Assembly: GCA_963575745.1 (NCBI GenBank)
Contig: CAUYUJ010016059.1
Span: 260,001-324,000 of the forward strand
Source of the DNA: Prorocentrum cordatum
Lineage: Eukaryota; Sar; Dinophyceae; Prorocentrales; Prorocentraceae
Direction: 5' to 3'
Length of the DNA: 64,000 nucleotides
Below the pieces are notes generated by a model. That model searched no databases. It was not told where the DNA came from and was given only the letters and a program-made list of their open reading frames with translations. This document shows positions 1 through 11,345 of this stretch, piece by piece. A program made the translations under genes and the position numbers. Numbering within the stretch: position 1 is the first letter of the stretch; every line of letters begins with the position of its first letter.

Positions 1-330
1 GCTCCACCGAAGGCCCAAATGCCAGCGCTCGACACCCCTCACACGCGTTTCGTGTCCCCATAGGGAGCTCCACCGAAGGCACACATGCCAGCGCTCGCAT
101 GCGCCCACCGCGCCCATGTTGGGACACCCCTCGCACGTTTCGTCGCCCCATGGGGAACTCCACCGAAGGCCCAAATGCCAGCGCTCGCATTCGCCCACCG
201 CACCTATTGTGGCACACCCTTCACACGTTTCGTGGCGCCAAAAGGTAGCTCCACCGAATGCGGCGCGTACAACGGCAGTGCCTACAACTGAACATGGTTG
301 GGTCTCCCGCCAAGCAAATTGTTGAGTTTC
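1..330. repeat. tandem ~80-bp repeat, family R1 (first locus)
   Basis: About 3.5 units, each carrying a copy of GCTCCACCGAAGGC, then CAAATGCCAGCGCTCG, then ACACGTTTCGTGGCCCC. The array starts at or before the window edge and ends in a degenerate CAACGGCAGTGCCTACAACTG / GGTTGGGTC tail near 280-303. The same units and the same tail return at 7554-7905. No coding signal; short frames across it are repeat translations. Confidence 0.75.
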
Positions 331-1193
331 TCCCCATTGGGGCCTGGGGTGGCCAGAGAACCTCCGACAAGCACCAGAAACAAAACAGACTTGGGGAGCA
401 TATGATTCTAATTGTGGGACCCCGAAACCCCTCCCGAAAATTCAAGAAAACCACCCGCGTTGGAAGGTTGTTCGGGGGCTTCCCTTCCGAAGAACATTGA
501 CAAAAAACATAACATAATGTCGGAGAACTGCCGCACCCTGCTGCGTTTTTGTCCAATCCCATGGTTTGGACGACCACTCCGCCCCAGGTTTGGACGACCA
601 CTCCGCCCCAGAGGGGGGCCAAGCGCGTTACTGGAGGCCGTTGGTCCAGTCTCAACGACGCCTGAGAACAGCATGGCGGAGCGGACCCTGACTTGCACCA
701 ATGCGTCTGCTATGTGCCGCCACCACCGCCAGGGAGCACCCATCTCCCACGAGGCGCACCTGGAGCATGCACTGGGAGCGCTGACAAGGACAGTGGCAAC
801 AGAAGAGGGTATTGACAGTTTGCGTACTTCATGTGGGTAAAAATCGGGCAATGCGTTCGACAGAGGCTCGCGCCGGCGCGCGGCGAGACCGAGGACGGCT
901 TGGAAGTGTTGCTGAGAAGTGCCTGGGCGGGCCACGCGACGAGCATGATGGGCGGCCAGGAGAGCATCGGCACAGGCAGTGCGTCTTAAACAAGACTGAA
1001 AGTCATCGAAGAAAAAGAGGAAGGAAGATGTAATTAAACCAACCCAGGCTCGCGGGCAGATAGGGGGCACGATAATCGTAAACACGAAGCGACCTTTGGA
1101 GCCAAAACCTGAAAGCCATCTTGAACCTCGGACATTCAGGACAGTGATGAATGGAATCAAAATCTCCTCCCTCCACCCTGGGAAGTAGGACTG
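331..1193. other. no supported gene
   Basis: A minus-strand frame of 250 codons (408-1160) exists but has no motif I recognise. Two back-to-back copies of TTTGGACGACCACTCCGCCC lie at about 566-612. The stretch could be the downstream end of the decayed minus-strand tract that follows. Confidence 0.3.
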
Positions 1194-4189
1194 TTAATGG
1201 AACATCAAACGACAGGCTGATGGAAACGGGCAGACGCGTTGAAAGGGGCAGTCAGTGGGCGGAGTAATGCCACTCCAAAATAAATCGACGACAGCTTGAT
1301 CACGCGCTTCGCGTGCCCCACCAAACATGAACATGAGACGCGTCAGCTCCAAGGAGAAAACAAGCGGGCGCGGCGGAGCAGAATATCTTGAACCAACTCC
1401 GGAGAAAACTGGACGCGAACAAACTGATATAGATTCCGGCATGGAATGACGACGACGACCTGGAGAGTCCAGGACTCCACCCAGAAAAGCCAATCCCTCA
1501 GACTCCTCATATACCGAATGCGCGATGTCTGGCGTCACCCACGACGCCACTGGCAAAGGGCATGTGACGCGTCGCACCTGGCCAGGCCCAGCTCAGACAC
1601 GATGTCCTGGAAGGGGGGGGACTTGGGGATGTATCGGGGAGACGCGTCTTTCACAAACGCGCGTTTATCAACGAACGCACACTGGAGACCAACTTCTCGC
1701 AGCGCTGCGGCGATCTCGCACGAGGTAGCGTTGCGGAGACCAGCAGTGAAGGAGGGCCCCTCCCTCGAGGCACATCGCCACCTGCGGAGACAGGGGGGGG
1801 GGAATCTGGAGATGGAATGGCAGCCTGGACGCAGAGGGCGGAGCGGGCAATGCCGAACGTTCGAGTGGACAGCGGGGCTTCTGGATGCACCTAGGTGCAT
1901 GGCCCAGGTCGAAACGTCGACGCTGGCGCGGATTGGCCGGAGACGCGGGGGCGCAGCCGCGGCGGGCGCACGTTGCGCACCTCCGCGCATTACGATGTGG
2001 CGTTTCTTTGGAAGTTCAGCCACACATTGGCGATCTCACCGGGCAGCGCGCACGCAGAGAGGACTGGGCAAAGATCTGTCAGGATATTGGCGAGGCCGAG
2101 GAGGAAGTGAACTGCGCGTGCTTCGTCGGGCGCGCCATCGCGACGCCGCAGCCACCGTAGACAGGGGCCACGGCAAGCGCGAAGAGGTGCATGGGCGCTG
2201 TGCGCCCTCGTGTCTCGCGAGATTCCAGGGCAACCAAATCGAACCGTCAACCCCCAAAAGTACTGATCCCCACATCTTCGCGATGAATCATCTGGAAAAC
2301 TTCGCGACGCATGGGCACATGCACATCCTAGCCATGACAAAGGACATACACACTGGCGGCAGAGAGGAAAAGGGTGCGGAGAAATCAGCAAGGCAGAGGG
2401 CGGAGTGCTTATCATCTCTCACGCGCCGGATTAGACCCCGAACTTCAGCGCGAACAGTCAGAGATCGCATGCCACAGCGTTTCGCACGTGCTTGCTCATG
2501 ACCAACTAAGTGCATCGAGTTCTGGGCCACCAGTGCGATGAACGCTATCAATGACAATGTGACGTCGACGCTACCCGCGCCGACGACGGCGCGCGCGCTC
2601 GGCCGAACGGGTGAAAGTCGATTCGCCAAGCCGATCTCGCGAGCCCGCGCCTCTCGGCGCAAAACGAAAGGACCGCGACGCATCTCGCTGGGAAGCTCGG
2701 AAATCGACTCAAACGAAAGGGCGGGGTAGACAGAGCGGAAGATCCCGGAGGCAGAAGGTCGTTGTTCCGAACGGCATGCGGGGAGCCACCAGGCCCAGGC
2801 ATACTATGAGCGCGTTTATGGAGCCACTCAAACCAGGCGACGTAGTCCAGCCACCACTCGACGACGAGAGGGCCCTGGATGACCTGGGCGAAGGCGCTGA
2901 CCCCATTCCGAAGTTGACGAGCAACCTCAGGAGCATGAAAACGTCGGACCAGTGCAGTGGCCAGATCGCGAGGGGAGCCAAGAGGGGGCCCAGTCGAGCC
3001 CAATGCCGAGCGCAGAGAGGCACGCTTCCTGAGCTGCCTTCAACGGTCTAGACGGCGGCCAAGGCGAGCACTCACTGCGTGTTTCTCTCATTCCTCAATC
3101 TGCAGTTCGGGAGTCTCGCGCTCCTCGTTGTCAAGTATCTTGTCATGCAGGCAGCGCGCGTGCTGGCAGACCCCGTCAAAGTTCGAATGAGTCAGGGCGT
3201 TCTCGCAGAAGTGCGGGGCAAGCCGAGGGCGCCGAGCAACGCCTTGCCGAGGACGTCTCTCATCTTCACGGTGCTGGACACTCAATGCAGGCAATGCACC
3301 GAAGCGCTCCCCTCAAAATGAATCAGCAGGCCGGCGCCGAGGAGCCGCGCGAGCAGCAAGTCCAGCTTCAAATAACATATCCTTCGCAAGAGAGAGGGGG
3401 TCCACGGGCCGATCGCAAGGCCGATGGCTGTCCATTGCAGCGACGACGGGGATGCGGGCGCTGGGCGCGCGCACTCTGGACACTAACTTTGACGCCCAGG
3501 TACCACGCAAAGGCGGAGGGGAGGGAAGAGTAGGTGCGATCGATCGATGTGTGGCGTCCTGTGAACAGCAAGGAATTTGCGACCACGACGGGCGCAATGA
3601 CCTTTGTAGAGCCCGATCCAGGAAGGGAGAAGCCTTTGAAAAGTACGCGCCGGTGCCGGATCTCCCCCGCCACCATGGCGCGCCCCCTCCCCCTCGAGGC
3701 GACGTTCCAGTCGCCCGCGAAAAGAGCGCGGGCCAGGAAGTCCGAACACCATGGCTGGAGACTCAGAAATTATTGCGGTCGATGCCGCAGCGCGCCAGAG
3801 ATGAGCGACATGGGATCGCTTGTGTTGGGCAGGTGAAGGTTGCAAATGGCCATGTGTCCACTGTTGCCTCGCATAATAAATCAGGAACGCGGCCTGCAAT
3901 CACATTCGCATGTCGCACCTCAGAAAAGTGAGCACAGAGCCTCTCCGAGAGTAGCGACAACTCTACCTTCTCAAGCGGAGTCGGGAAATAATGAATAGCA
4001 CATCGAGGGGTATCGAAGTTCGCGCTCGAGGTCATTGACGTCGCCGAACTGCTCATGCGCTAATAGTGCTACAACAGCATCAGTTTCGGAGCAGAGGTGT
4101 AGGAACGACTGGAGTTGGGGAGAAGATCTGCACGAGGCCGAACGATCGGAGCTGAGCAGAGCTTCCACGTTCCACGCAACCACCAACAA
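1194..4189 (-). pseudogene. decayed minus-strand coding tract, possibly LINE-like
   Basis: Going down the minus strand, coding-like peptides appear in changing frames: 4189-3971 (contains VVALLAHEQFGDVNDLEREL), 4056-3763 (SEVRHANVIAGRVPDLLC), 3294-3088, 3003-2548 (VVEWWLDYVAWFEWLHK), 2683-2288, 2415-1990, 2023-1535 (EIAAALREVGLQCAFVDK) and 1577-1194. The first two together weakly recall the endonuclease/exonuclease/phosphatase domain of non-LTR elements (a hydrophobic strand with E, then a GR box), but the catalytic residues are not clear and no reverse transcriptase motif was found. The frame changes suggest decay, or several introns. The identity is a guess; the reading direction is better supported than the family. 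Confidence 0.3.
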
Positions 4190-4639
4190 GGTTGATGACG
4201 GAATAGAGAAGGAGGAGGACGCCGAGACAAGAGGCGGATAGGGGGCGGGACTGCACGAATCAATGACGGAACTGCCAGTCTCAGCGCCTAAACGGGCGCC
4301 TCAACTGCACCTGGGTGCCTGCTGGTTCGAGATACCGGGTTCAACGAACGCGTCAGAATACACTTCAGCTGTGACCCGGCCGTCTTCGCCAACAAACACT
4401 TTGACGGCATGGACGGGGTCATGGGTCACGCGCGAGATGCATGCAGATCCTCAGAGACCAGTGCTTCCAATTTCGAAACCACGCGGCTTCAACATCTCAG
4501 TGAGTCAGTCTTGCTCGGACCATTCCGAGAAACAACTCAAACTGGCGGCCATGAAAGCCGAGGTCCCTGCGGAGGCGAGGGGAGTGCGAAGAGGACAGGG
4601 GAAGTGGATCGGGATGGGGCCAAGCACCACCAGACCTGG

Positions 4640-5582
4640 AATCATTGTCCCAGGGCATTCGATGCAGCACTGGCAGCCTCGAGCATCAGCGTTTCTTGCT
4701 GGCCGATGCAGAGAGCTGGAGCGATCCTTTTCTGGCGATCGGATGTGGGAGCGAAGGCCGCGCGACAGGCCGAGCCAACTAGCCGCATAGCACCAGCAAG
4801 AGGTCGCGCAAATCCAAGCAGAACAAGCTTGCAAACCTGCTGCTGTTGATGCTCATCTGCTGGATGTCCACCAGCGGGTCTCGAATTGGAGTGTGGGGAT
4901 TTCGGAATAGGTGATGGCCGGATCTCGCAAACGTGGTTTTCGGTGATCTGCTGAGCCTCGTGCAACGGCGTCATCTGCTGCAGCTCCAGCGTCTGGAACG
5001 TGGAGTTCAGGATGGACGAGTTCTTTGTCATGGGGGAGTCGCCGATGTGGACGTTTTGCTGCCCACAGACAACCTGGTGCATGTTGCCGATGCGCGCATC
5101 TGGGTCACGCATGGCACACTCGAAGTGGTTATCTAGCTCACTGTGCTTGGAGTCGTACTGGAGGATCATGGGCGACATGGCCCGCAAGCTCGCCACAGTT
5201 GGTGGCGATTGTAGAGACGGCGAAGCGAAGGGATGTCACGTCGTCGGCGTTTTGGATCCATTTCAGAGTCATGCTGTGGATGCTGCCCATGATGGTGTCG
5301 AACTTTTCGCCCGCTGCTGCGCATGGATGTCTTCGTTGAACCTGAACGGCTGAGAGGACTGCGGCTGGCCTGCCGACGGCCACATGCGGGCGAAGGAGAC
5401 CTCGAAGAACTTGTGCGGAGGCGGGGCGATGGAGACGACTCACCACGCACATCGCGCCTCTCCTGCTTCAGCACACCACGGCGGCCCATGGTGGAATCTG
5501 CGGGAAACGACCAACTGACTGCAGCAAAGTGCTGCAGTGTGATAGCCGCGCACAAGATGACGCGGAGCGTGCTTTGGTGCAC
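4640..5582 (-). pseudogene. SL-tagged processed pseudogene with signal peptide
   Basis: Transcribed leftward from the SL relic at 5679-5700. The first ATG (5582) opens a hydrophobic leader (VILCAAITLQHFAAVSW) that looks like a secretory signal peptide, about 95 bases after the relic. The protein then moves between frames: a Lys/Arg-rich segment after the leader, a segment HKFFEVSFARMWPSAGQPQ near 5405-5350, the frame holding KFDTIMGSIHSMTLKWIQNA (about 5310-5250), and from about 5196 the frame with SPMILQYDSKHSELDNHFE down to about 4642. At least three frame changes, no recognisable introns and an SL fossil in the leader point to a dead mRNA copy. I do not recognise the family. The Gln/His/Asn-rich middle may be coiled coil. 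Confidence 0.6.
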
Positions 5583-5678
5583 GTCTGTTAAGGGGGCAAT
5601 AGCTCATAGTAGATGCTTTGGCCGAGGCCTCACTGCTGTTTCGGGCAAGTTCAAGCCGCCGAGGCCCCACGGTTTGAA

Positions 5679-5700
5679 CTTGAGCCAAAATTGCTACGGA
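5679..5700 (-). other. spliced-leader relic (dinoflagellate SL)
   Basis: Read on the minus strand, the 22 bases match the dinoflagellate spliced leader at 21 positions; the one change is C to A at base 9 (TAGCAATTTTGG instead of TAGCCATTTTGG). The SL is normally added to mRNA by trans-splicing and is absent from ordinary gene loci, so its presence in DNA upstream of an open leader frame marks reverse-transcribed, reintegrated mRNA. A 21/22 match by chance in 64 kb is negligible. Confidence 0.9.
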
Positions 5701-6100
5701 CGGCGATGAGTGGGCGATTGAGGGACGATTCATCCCCCCCTGAGCCTATCCACCCCCTGACGTTGTCCCTGACGCCTCCTCCTGTTGATACTCATCCTGC
5801 TTTTGCACCGCCGCTCGTGTCGCCACTAGTCTACGTCGTCGTCTTGTGTTAATATGATTTTGATCTTGGAAGTTTGTGGATGTCTCACCGTGAGCGTCTT
5901 GACGGTGCCCGAAACGTCCCGAACGGCCGCTGGGCACCTGAGTGACGACCCAGCAGCCAGACCTCCTCGCGTCGTGAACATATCACGATGCTAGTTTGTT
6001 TCCCACATGGGGCCCCTGCCGCAGGCCCTCAAGCCGTCAGGGAACGGCACAAAGTGAAGAGAAGAAGGTCCAGACTTCCCGTGGACCGCGTCGTGACACA
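5701..6100. other. no gene seen
   Basis: Flank upstream of the SL-tagged pseudogene. It contains short CT-rich runs and no motif, RNA gene or repeat that I can identify. Confidence 0.5.
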
Positions 6101-6254
6101 ATCACAACGTGACATTATGGTTCTTGCACCTCCTCGATGCCCACACGCGGGCTAGCGGCGGGCTAGCGGTCGGTGGCTGGCCGTTGTGCGGGGAGATCGT
6201 GGCACTCTGCGGCGAGGGAGGAGAAGGGAGAGGACGGGCGGGAGCGACGAGGGC

Positions 6255-6400
6255 AAGACATAGCGAATACGAGGAGGATGACGACGACCACGAGGATGAG
6301 GATGAGGACGAGGATGAGGACGAGGACGAGGCCAAAGACGAGGGCAAAGACGACTACGACGACGACGACGACGACTACGACGAGGGCTGCCGAAGGCCGC
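6255..6400. repeat. GAG/GAC imperfect microsatellite
   Basis: GAGGATGAGGAC-type triplets followed by GACGACGACGAC. They read as poly-Asp/Glu on the plus strand and poly-Ser/Arg on the minus strand, and so inflate frames in both directions. Confidence 0.85.
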
Positions 6401-7420
6401 CGAGGGCCGCCGGGGGCGGTCGAGGACCGCCGAGGGCCGCCTCTCCTGCAGCACGGCGCGCAGCCCGCGCCCGCGGTGGCCAGGCTCCAGGCCGTAGTCG
6501 AGGTCGTGGTTGCCGAAGCAGCCGAAGCTCACCCCGAGCAGGTTGAAGGCCTCCACCTGGCCGAGGGCCGAGGGCCTGGGAGCGAGCGGGGGCCGATCGG
6601 GGACCCCTCAAGGGGCTGCAGGGGCGCGGCACGCAGCCCGGCGGCGCATGCCACTGGCCACCCGCCACCGCGGCGGGCACGGCCGTCTCGCGGCACGGCA
6701 CGGCGGGTCGAAGGCCTCCACCTGTCGGAAGCGCGCCCGGGGGGGGGGGGGGAATGCGGCAGAGGGGCCGGCCCGCGCAGGAGGCGGCGGAGCTTCTGAA
6801 GGGCCCCCCCCCCTGGCCTTCGAGAAACCGCTCGTGGCTTCTGAGGGGGGCTGGGAGGCTTCTCGGAAGGCGGGAGGGCTTCTGAGAAGGCCAGCCCCCT
6901 CTGCATTCTCCCCTGGGCCCCCCTTGCGCGTTTCCCCGCCAGGCCAGCAAACTCTCGACCCTGGCATGGCAAAGCCCTCCGCTGCCTCTGCGCCACCATT
7001 CCAGAACTGGGCGGGCCCCAGGAGGCGCAGCTTCGGCGGCAGGGCAGCGAGGACGTGAGCTGAACTCCTCCCCCCGGGCGGGCCGCACAACGTGGCCGAG
7101 CGTCGAGAACCGCTCGAGGGTCGCTCGATGGCCCCAAGGGGCTCGGCACGTGGCCCCACGGCGTGATGCTGTGAGGCGCCAGAGCACCACGGCGGGCGCG
7201 GCAGTCTCGCGGCACGGCTCGTTCGCCTCCTCCTTCCTCCTCCTCCTCCTCCTCCTCCGCCTCCTCCTCCTCTTCAGGGGTCTGTCGAGGACCGAGGCTC
7301 GCGGGTTGGAGGAGAAATCAAGCTCTTGAGCCGCTGTTAACGCCCCTGGGCGTCCAGGGGGTTCCAGAATCCTGTGGGAACCTCTGGAAGCCTTCACCTG
7401 GTGGCCTTCGGCCCGCTGCT

Positions 7421-7428
<8 letters not shown>
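6401..7428. other. GC-rich, no supported gene
   Basis: Long frames occur on both strands at the same place (for example minus 7568-6375), the signature of GC-rich DNA poor in stop codons and not of a gene. Pro/Arg/Gly/Ala dominate all translations. A (TCC) run lies at about 7225-7275 and G or C homopolymers of 8-12 bases are common. Confidence 0.5.

Positions 7429-7491
<63 letters not shown>
7429..7491. repeat. (GTC)n microsatellite
   Basis: About 21 perfect GTC units. The same triplet recurs as a pure run at 15561-15638 and 22595-22627. Confidence 0.95.
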
Positions 7492-7553
7492 AAGGGTGGT
7501 CTTAGCCGCTCCTCCTCATTACTTCTTCCTTCTTCTCTCCTTCTGCTCGATTT

Positions 7554-7905
7554 GGCATTTTCACCCACCCAATACAGCGCTTCGTGGGCCCATTAGGAGC
7601 TCCACCGAAGCCCCCAGTGGGACGGACCGTCCGCATGCGTCCCGGAAGCCCACTTTGGCAGTTTCACCCACCCAGTACAGCGTTTCGTGGCCCCAGAGGA
7701 AGCTCCACCGAAGCCCCCAGTGGGACCATCCATATGCCCCCTCCAAACACTCAATTTGGCATTTCGGAGCTCCATCGACGGCCCCAGTGCTACCGCCCGC
7801 ATGCGTTCCCCCCCACCCAGTGCAGCGCTTCGTGGCCCCAGAGGGAGCTTCACCGAAGAAGATATTCACAATTGCGGTGCCCACAACTGCATAGGGTTGG
7901 GTCCT
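7554..7905. repeat. tandem repeat, family R1 (second locus)
   Basis: Four units built around CAGCGCTTCGTGGCCCC, AGGGAGCTCCACCGAAG and CGCCCGCATGCGTTCC. The array ends in CAACTGCATAGGGTTGGGTC, the counterpart of the tail at 288-303, so the two loci are copies of the same element in the same orientation. Confidence 0.75.
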
Positions 7906-8674
7906 TCGCCTGGATACCGGGGCCCCGAAAGCGGTCCAAGAGGGCACCGAGACGCACCTTCTGGGCCTCCGATGGGGGGGGGCGGGCTAAATTGAACGCC
8001 CCCCTCTTCACGAGCGAAGAGGCCAAGGGCGGCCCCGAGGAGCCTCCCATACACCCCAAAACAACCACAATATTCTGCAAAAGAGCCCCAAGAGTGCCTC
8101 AAGTGAGCCCCCAAAGACCTCCAAGAGAGCCCCAATAGAGCTCCGCGGGGGGGCCGAGAGAGCCTTCACGATGGCCCCAACAGTCCCCCAAGAACCTCTC
8201 GCAAAAACATTTGCCCAAAGTTCGACTTCTTATCCGTCTTGTCATCTTCAATCCCCTCCTTCCCCCTTTCCCTCCTCCTCATCATCGCTCTCCTCGTGCC
8301 GCGTAGAATGGGAAGTCGGAATCCACGGCGGCTTCAGAGGAGGCGGGGGGGGGTCTGATCGCGCGTGAGAAGGGGCCCCCATGGAAGAGACAATATGATT
8401 ATACGAAGGATTCGAATAGGGGGGGTCGGGCGGGGCGGCTTCTTGCTCTGAATCCCATCTGGAACTTCACTGCGGGGGGGCCAGTTGCGGTCCTTGTTGT
8501 TTTGTTTTCTGAGGACGGCCGCGTAACTGCATCCTTCCAGCCGCCCCTGATCTACCAACTTCCCGCGGAGAATTCATAAGTGAGCTCCTCACCAGGAACT
8601 GGGGCGAAAGAAAAGGGCGGCTCGACCGAGGCACCTCCTCCCGCTCCCCCACCACCTCCGGCGGCCCCTGCCAT
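7906..8674. other. no gene seen; degenerate CCCCAAGAG repeat in part
   Basis: From about 8035 to 8170 the sequence is a loose CCCCAAGAG/CCTCCAAGAG repeat, the reverse orientation of the GGGCCTCTTGGGG family that fills 15-17 kb. The rest is pyrimidine-rich and featureless. Confidence 0.45.
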
Positions 8675-9374
8675 TCATCCCCCAGATGTTATGTTTGGCC
8701 TTCTCCTCAAACTCCTTGACCTGACGCCGCAGCCGTCGCATCCGCCAATGCCCACCGCCTTGGCCGGCTCATCCTCCACTGCCTCCCTGGCCCCCTCCAT
8801 CTGCTGCTGCCTGGCCTCGGCCGCTGGGGCAAGGCGAAACGCCGTCGCCTCGGCGACAGTCGGGCGCTGAGTGGCGTTGAGCGCCCGCACCCAGGCGGCT
8901 TCGATTCCAGCGCCTTCTTGGCCGAGGATGCAACCTTAGCGTCATCTAGCGTCGTCCACGGCGCGATCCTCATCCGGGACGGCGAAGCGACTGGCCTTCT
9001 TCTCAAAGTCCAGCCTTGCCCGAAGTTCCTCGGTCGCGGGGCCGGCCCCTTCGCCCCCCTCGCCCCCGGCTCCGGGCGCAAGGGGGGGGGGGCGCAGTCT
9101 TCGGAAACGCCCTCCCCTCGGCGAAAACATCGACCTTCTTGGCGAGGGCGGCCGGGAGCTTTCCTGGATCGCCCGTGGCACCTTTTAGCCCTATGGGTGA
9201 TTCGTCCCCCCCCCCCGCCGCCGCTGCCGCCTTGCGGGCTGCCTGGGCAGCCGCCGCCATTTGGGGGGCCGAGGCCCCGCGCTTGCAGACAGCGCGGCGC
9301 GCCCAGCTGCCATTGCGATGACAATGGCAGCGCGACCGCGATAATTGATTTGGCCCATTCCCCATTCTTGTCGT
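8675..9374 (-). other. possible gag-like remnant, weak
   Basis: On the minus strand, fragments in different frames read as Ala/Glu/Arg-rich helices (for example ATEELRARLDFEKKASRFAV near 9000 and AEARQQQMEGAREAVEDEPA near 8800). Such coiled-coil stretches are common in retroelement gag proteins, but no domain can be named and all six frames are open because of the base composition. Treat it as unannotated GC-rich sequence with a hint of minus-strand coding. Confidence 0.2.
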
Positions 9375-9605
9375 TCACCCCCCTCGCGCACCCGCCCCGC
9401 CCCCCCCCCCCTCGCCCCCCCCCCCGCCGCCCCCCCGCTCCGCGCGAGCTCTCGCCCCCCTCCTCGGCGCGAACGCCCGCGCGAGCGCTCCCCCGTTTAT
9501 CGTCGTCGGTATCGCCTGCGTCGCTATCGACATCATAATCGTCGCCATCGTCCGCGTCGCCATAATCGTCGCCGTCGTCGATGTCGTCGCAAAGATCACC
9601 ACCGC
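9375..9605. repeat. poly-C tracts and imperfect (CGT/CGC)n
   Basis: Several runs of 8-12 C between 9390 and 9435, then a CGTCGTCGGTATCGCCTGCG type triplet repeat from about 9497 to 9600. Confidence 0.75.
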
Positions 9606-9934
9606 TGAATCAGAACTGGGAAAAAGGGGTCATCAAATGCCCAAACAAATTCAGTGGATTGTGCAAAGCACCTGATTACGGAATTCTCAAGTAGATACCA
9701 ACAAAGCGCGAGTTTCTTGCTAAACCTGCTCAGTGCGCCCCTCGCTGGCTCAGCCAGCGGAGAGGCGGTGAGGCTCCACCCACCAGAGTATACCAGGCTG
9801 AGGGTGCCGCCACTGTCGGCCGTGGACTACCCACTCAAGGAATGTGGCCCCATGAGATTGCCCCGCTCGTTTGGGACATTGGTGTGACACATGCAGAGAA
9901 TTCGCAATGAATTGTTGTATTTAACGGACGGGTA

Positions 9935-10393
9935 GTGACCCGCCTTCGGTATCGCATCTGTCGCGATGGGACTCTCGCGACGCCGGGTGAAGCACGCTTC
10001 AATGATATTTCTCGCATTGTGCAACTATCAGTGGTTAGACAGGTTGCTAGAGACACAGCACCACACATGATGTGGACCTTGATTTGTTCAGAAGAGTGGT
10101 CTGCGTGGGAAGTAGCTTTCTTGCATGATACAATCAGAGCGTGGATCTTCTCCGATGAAGAAGTGGTCGATGCAAGGCGAAGTGCGCTCTCCGAGGAAGA
10201 AAGAGGCCCTTATCAGGTGGAAAATGTGGACTGGCGATGGGAGGTATACTTGCGCCAATTACCATGCCGCGAGGGCGGTGTGCGGATGCCGTTTGCATTG
10301 CCTCACCTCTATCGAGTACAAGACGCACGTCAGGGCGAATTACCTGCAAGCGCCTGCGGAAGATGCGTTGGTTGCTCCATGAGGGAAAATTAG
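9935..10393 (+). CDS. hypothetical protein fragment (frame 1 of a mixed-frame tract)
   Basis: The frame is open from 9911, just after a TGA at 9908. The peptide is rich in Trp and acidic residues (for example MMWTLICSEEWSAWEVAFLH) and has none of the Pro/Arg/Gly bias of random frames in this window. An overlapping frame at 10125-10382 carries Cys/His-rich YTCANYHAARAVCGCRLHC, so which frame is real here is open. Base composition looks less GC-rich than in the flanks. No family is recognised. Confidence 0.35.
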   Translation: MTRLRYRICRDGTLATPGEARFNDISRIVQLSVVRQVARDTAPHMMWTLICSEEWSAWEVAFLHDTIRAWIFSDEEVVDARRSALSEEERGPYQVENVDWRWEVYLRQLPCREGGVRMPFALPHLYRVQDARQGELPASACGRCVGCSMREN

Positions 10394-11190
10394 GACTGAA
10401 GCCACGTCCTGGCGTTGCCCCAAGGGGAGAGAAACGATCCAATATCGTTGCTGATAAGCTAACCACAATGAGCAAGAGCTCCGCCGATACTTTGGATAAC
10501 TTGAGCAAGGTCGAACAGCATCAGCGCCCATGGGCTTACAACGAGCAAACTCGTATCAAGATGGCATCGGCGGGCGAGACTTTCGCGACTTCAATGCCAG
10601 GGACTGTTCCTTCCCGGCGTCCGGGCAGCGCCTCGGCGCAGCCGCCGGCGCCGCGTCGCGAGCCTTTCTTCCAATATCTTGACCCCATCAAGCTTAGATT
10701 CATTGACTGGTTGAAGCACAAGCACGGGGGCAATCGCCCCACGGCAGCCCAGTGGTGGCAGTTGATTTGGACGCCTGCTCTGGACTTGTATGCTCGCCCT
10801 ATGAAATGCTCTGCACCTGCTATTTTCGAATGGGAACATGCTAGTGCAGATCAAATCCGACCAGAGGTGGGTTGGGCCCAGTGGGAACAACAAATGGAGG
10901 AGAAAGGATTCGTCATTCCATCCATGCAAGCGTTGACGGATAATTTGGACGCAGCAAAACGAGCATCCACATCAGACCAGATAGGAAGCGTCGATTCCCG
11001 AAACGTTGCCGAACTTCATCACAGGCCGAGCCGTAGTGACGACGTCATTCCGGAACGTGAGCAGAAGGCTGAGTTGTCGAAGGGCGTATCTAACAGTCAT
11101 ATCGCAAAGCGACACCCACTTACTATTTCGAACAGAGTGCTGCCATTCTGGCTTGACTTGACTTCTAGCGCTGGCTGCCTGTGTTGTTAG
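10237..11190 (+). CDS. hypothetical protein, best frame of the 9.6-12.2 kb tract
   Basis: The convincing part starts at about 10360 and runs 270 codons. It includes an Ala/Pro/Arg linker, then a compact-looking segment with FFQYLDPIKLRFIDWLKHKH, AAQWWQLIWTPALDLYAR and VGWAQWEQQMEEKGFVIPSM. A TAG ends the frame at 11188. Beyond it the same frame stays coding-like to about 11400 (RRPDVIKVATPFVLEYLSVD), so the TAG may be a nonsense mutation or lie in an intron. I do not recognise the protein. With its neighbours it forms either a multi-exon gene or a recently decayed one; composition and codon use differ from the surrounding DNA, which could mean transfer. Confidence 0.45.
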   Translation: MGGILAPITMPRGRCADAVCIASPLSSTRRTSGRITCKRLRKMRWLLHEGKLGLKPRPGVAPRGEKRSNIVADKLTTMSKSSADTLDNLSKVEQHQRPWAYNEQTRIKMASAGETFATSMPGTVPSRRPGSASAQPPAPRREPFFQYLDPIKLRFIDWLKHKHGGNRPTAAQWWQLIWTPALDLYARPMKCSAPAIFEWEHASADQIRPEVGWAQWEQQMEEKGFVIPSMQALTDNLDAAKRASTSDQIGSVDSRNVAELHHRPSRSDDVIPEREQKAELSKGVSNSHIAKRHPLTISNRVLPFWLDLTSSAGCLCC

Positions 11191-11345
11191 AACTACAACA
11201 ATGAAACGTACCGAAGGCCAGATGTCATCAAAGTCGCAACACCATTTGTTCTTGAATACTTATCGGTTGATCCAAATGCGAGACCACTGGAACCGGGCAT
11301 CATTCATGCCGTACCGCCGAGATTGCACGAACTCGTAGATAGAGT

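Noticed and set aside
1095-1115. Possible SL relic on the minus strand (TTTTGGCTCC)
   Set aside because: Only nine bases match; the diagnostic CCGTAGCC part is missing.
6375-7568. 397-codon minus-strand frame
   Set aside because: Includes poly-Arg from the GTC and TCC microsatellites and has no domain; overlapped by frames on both strands.
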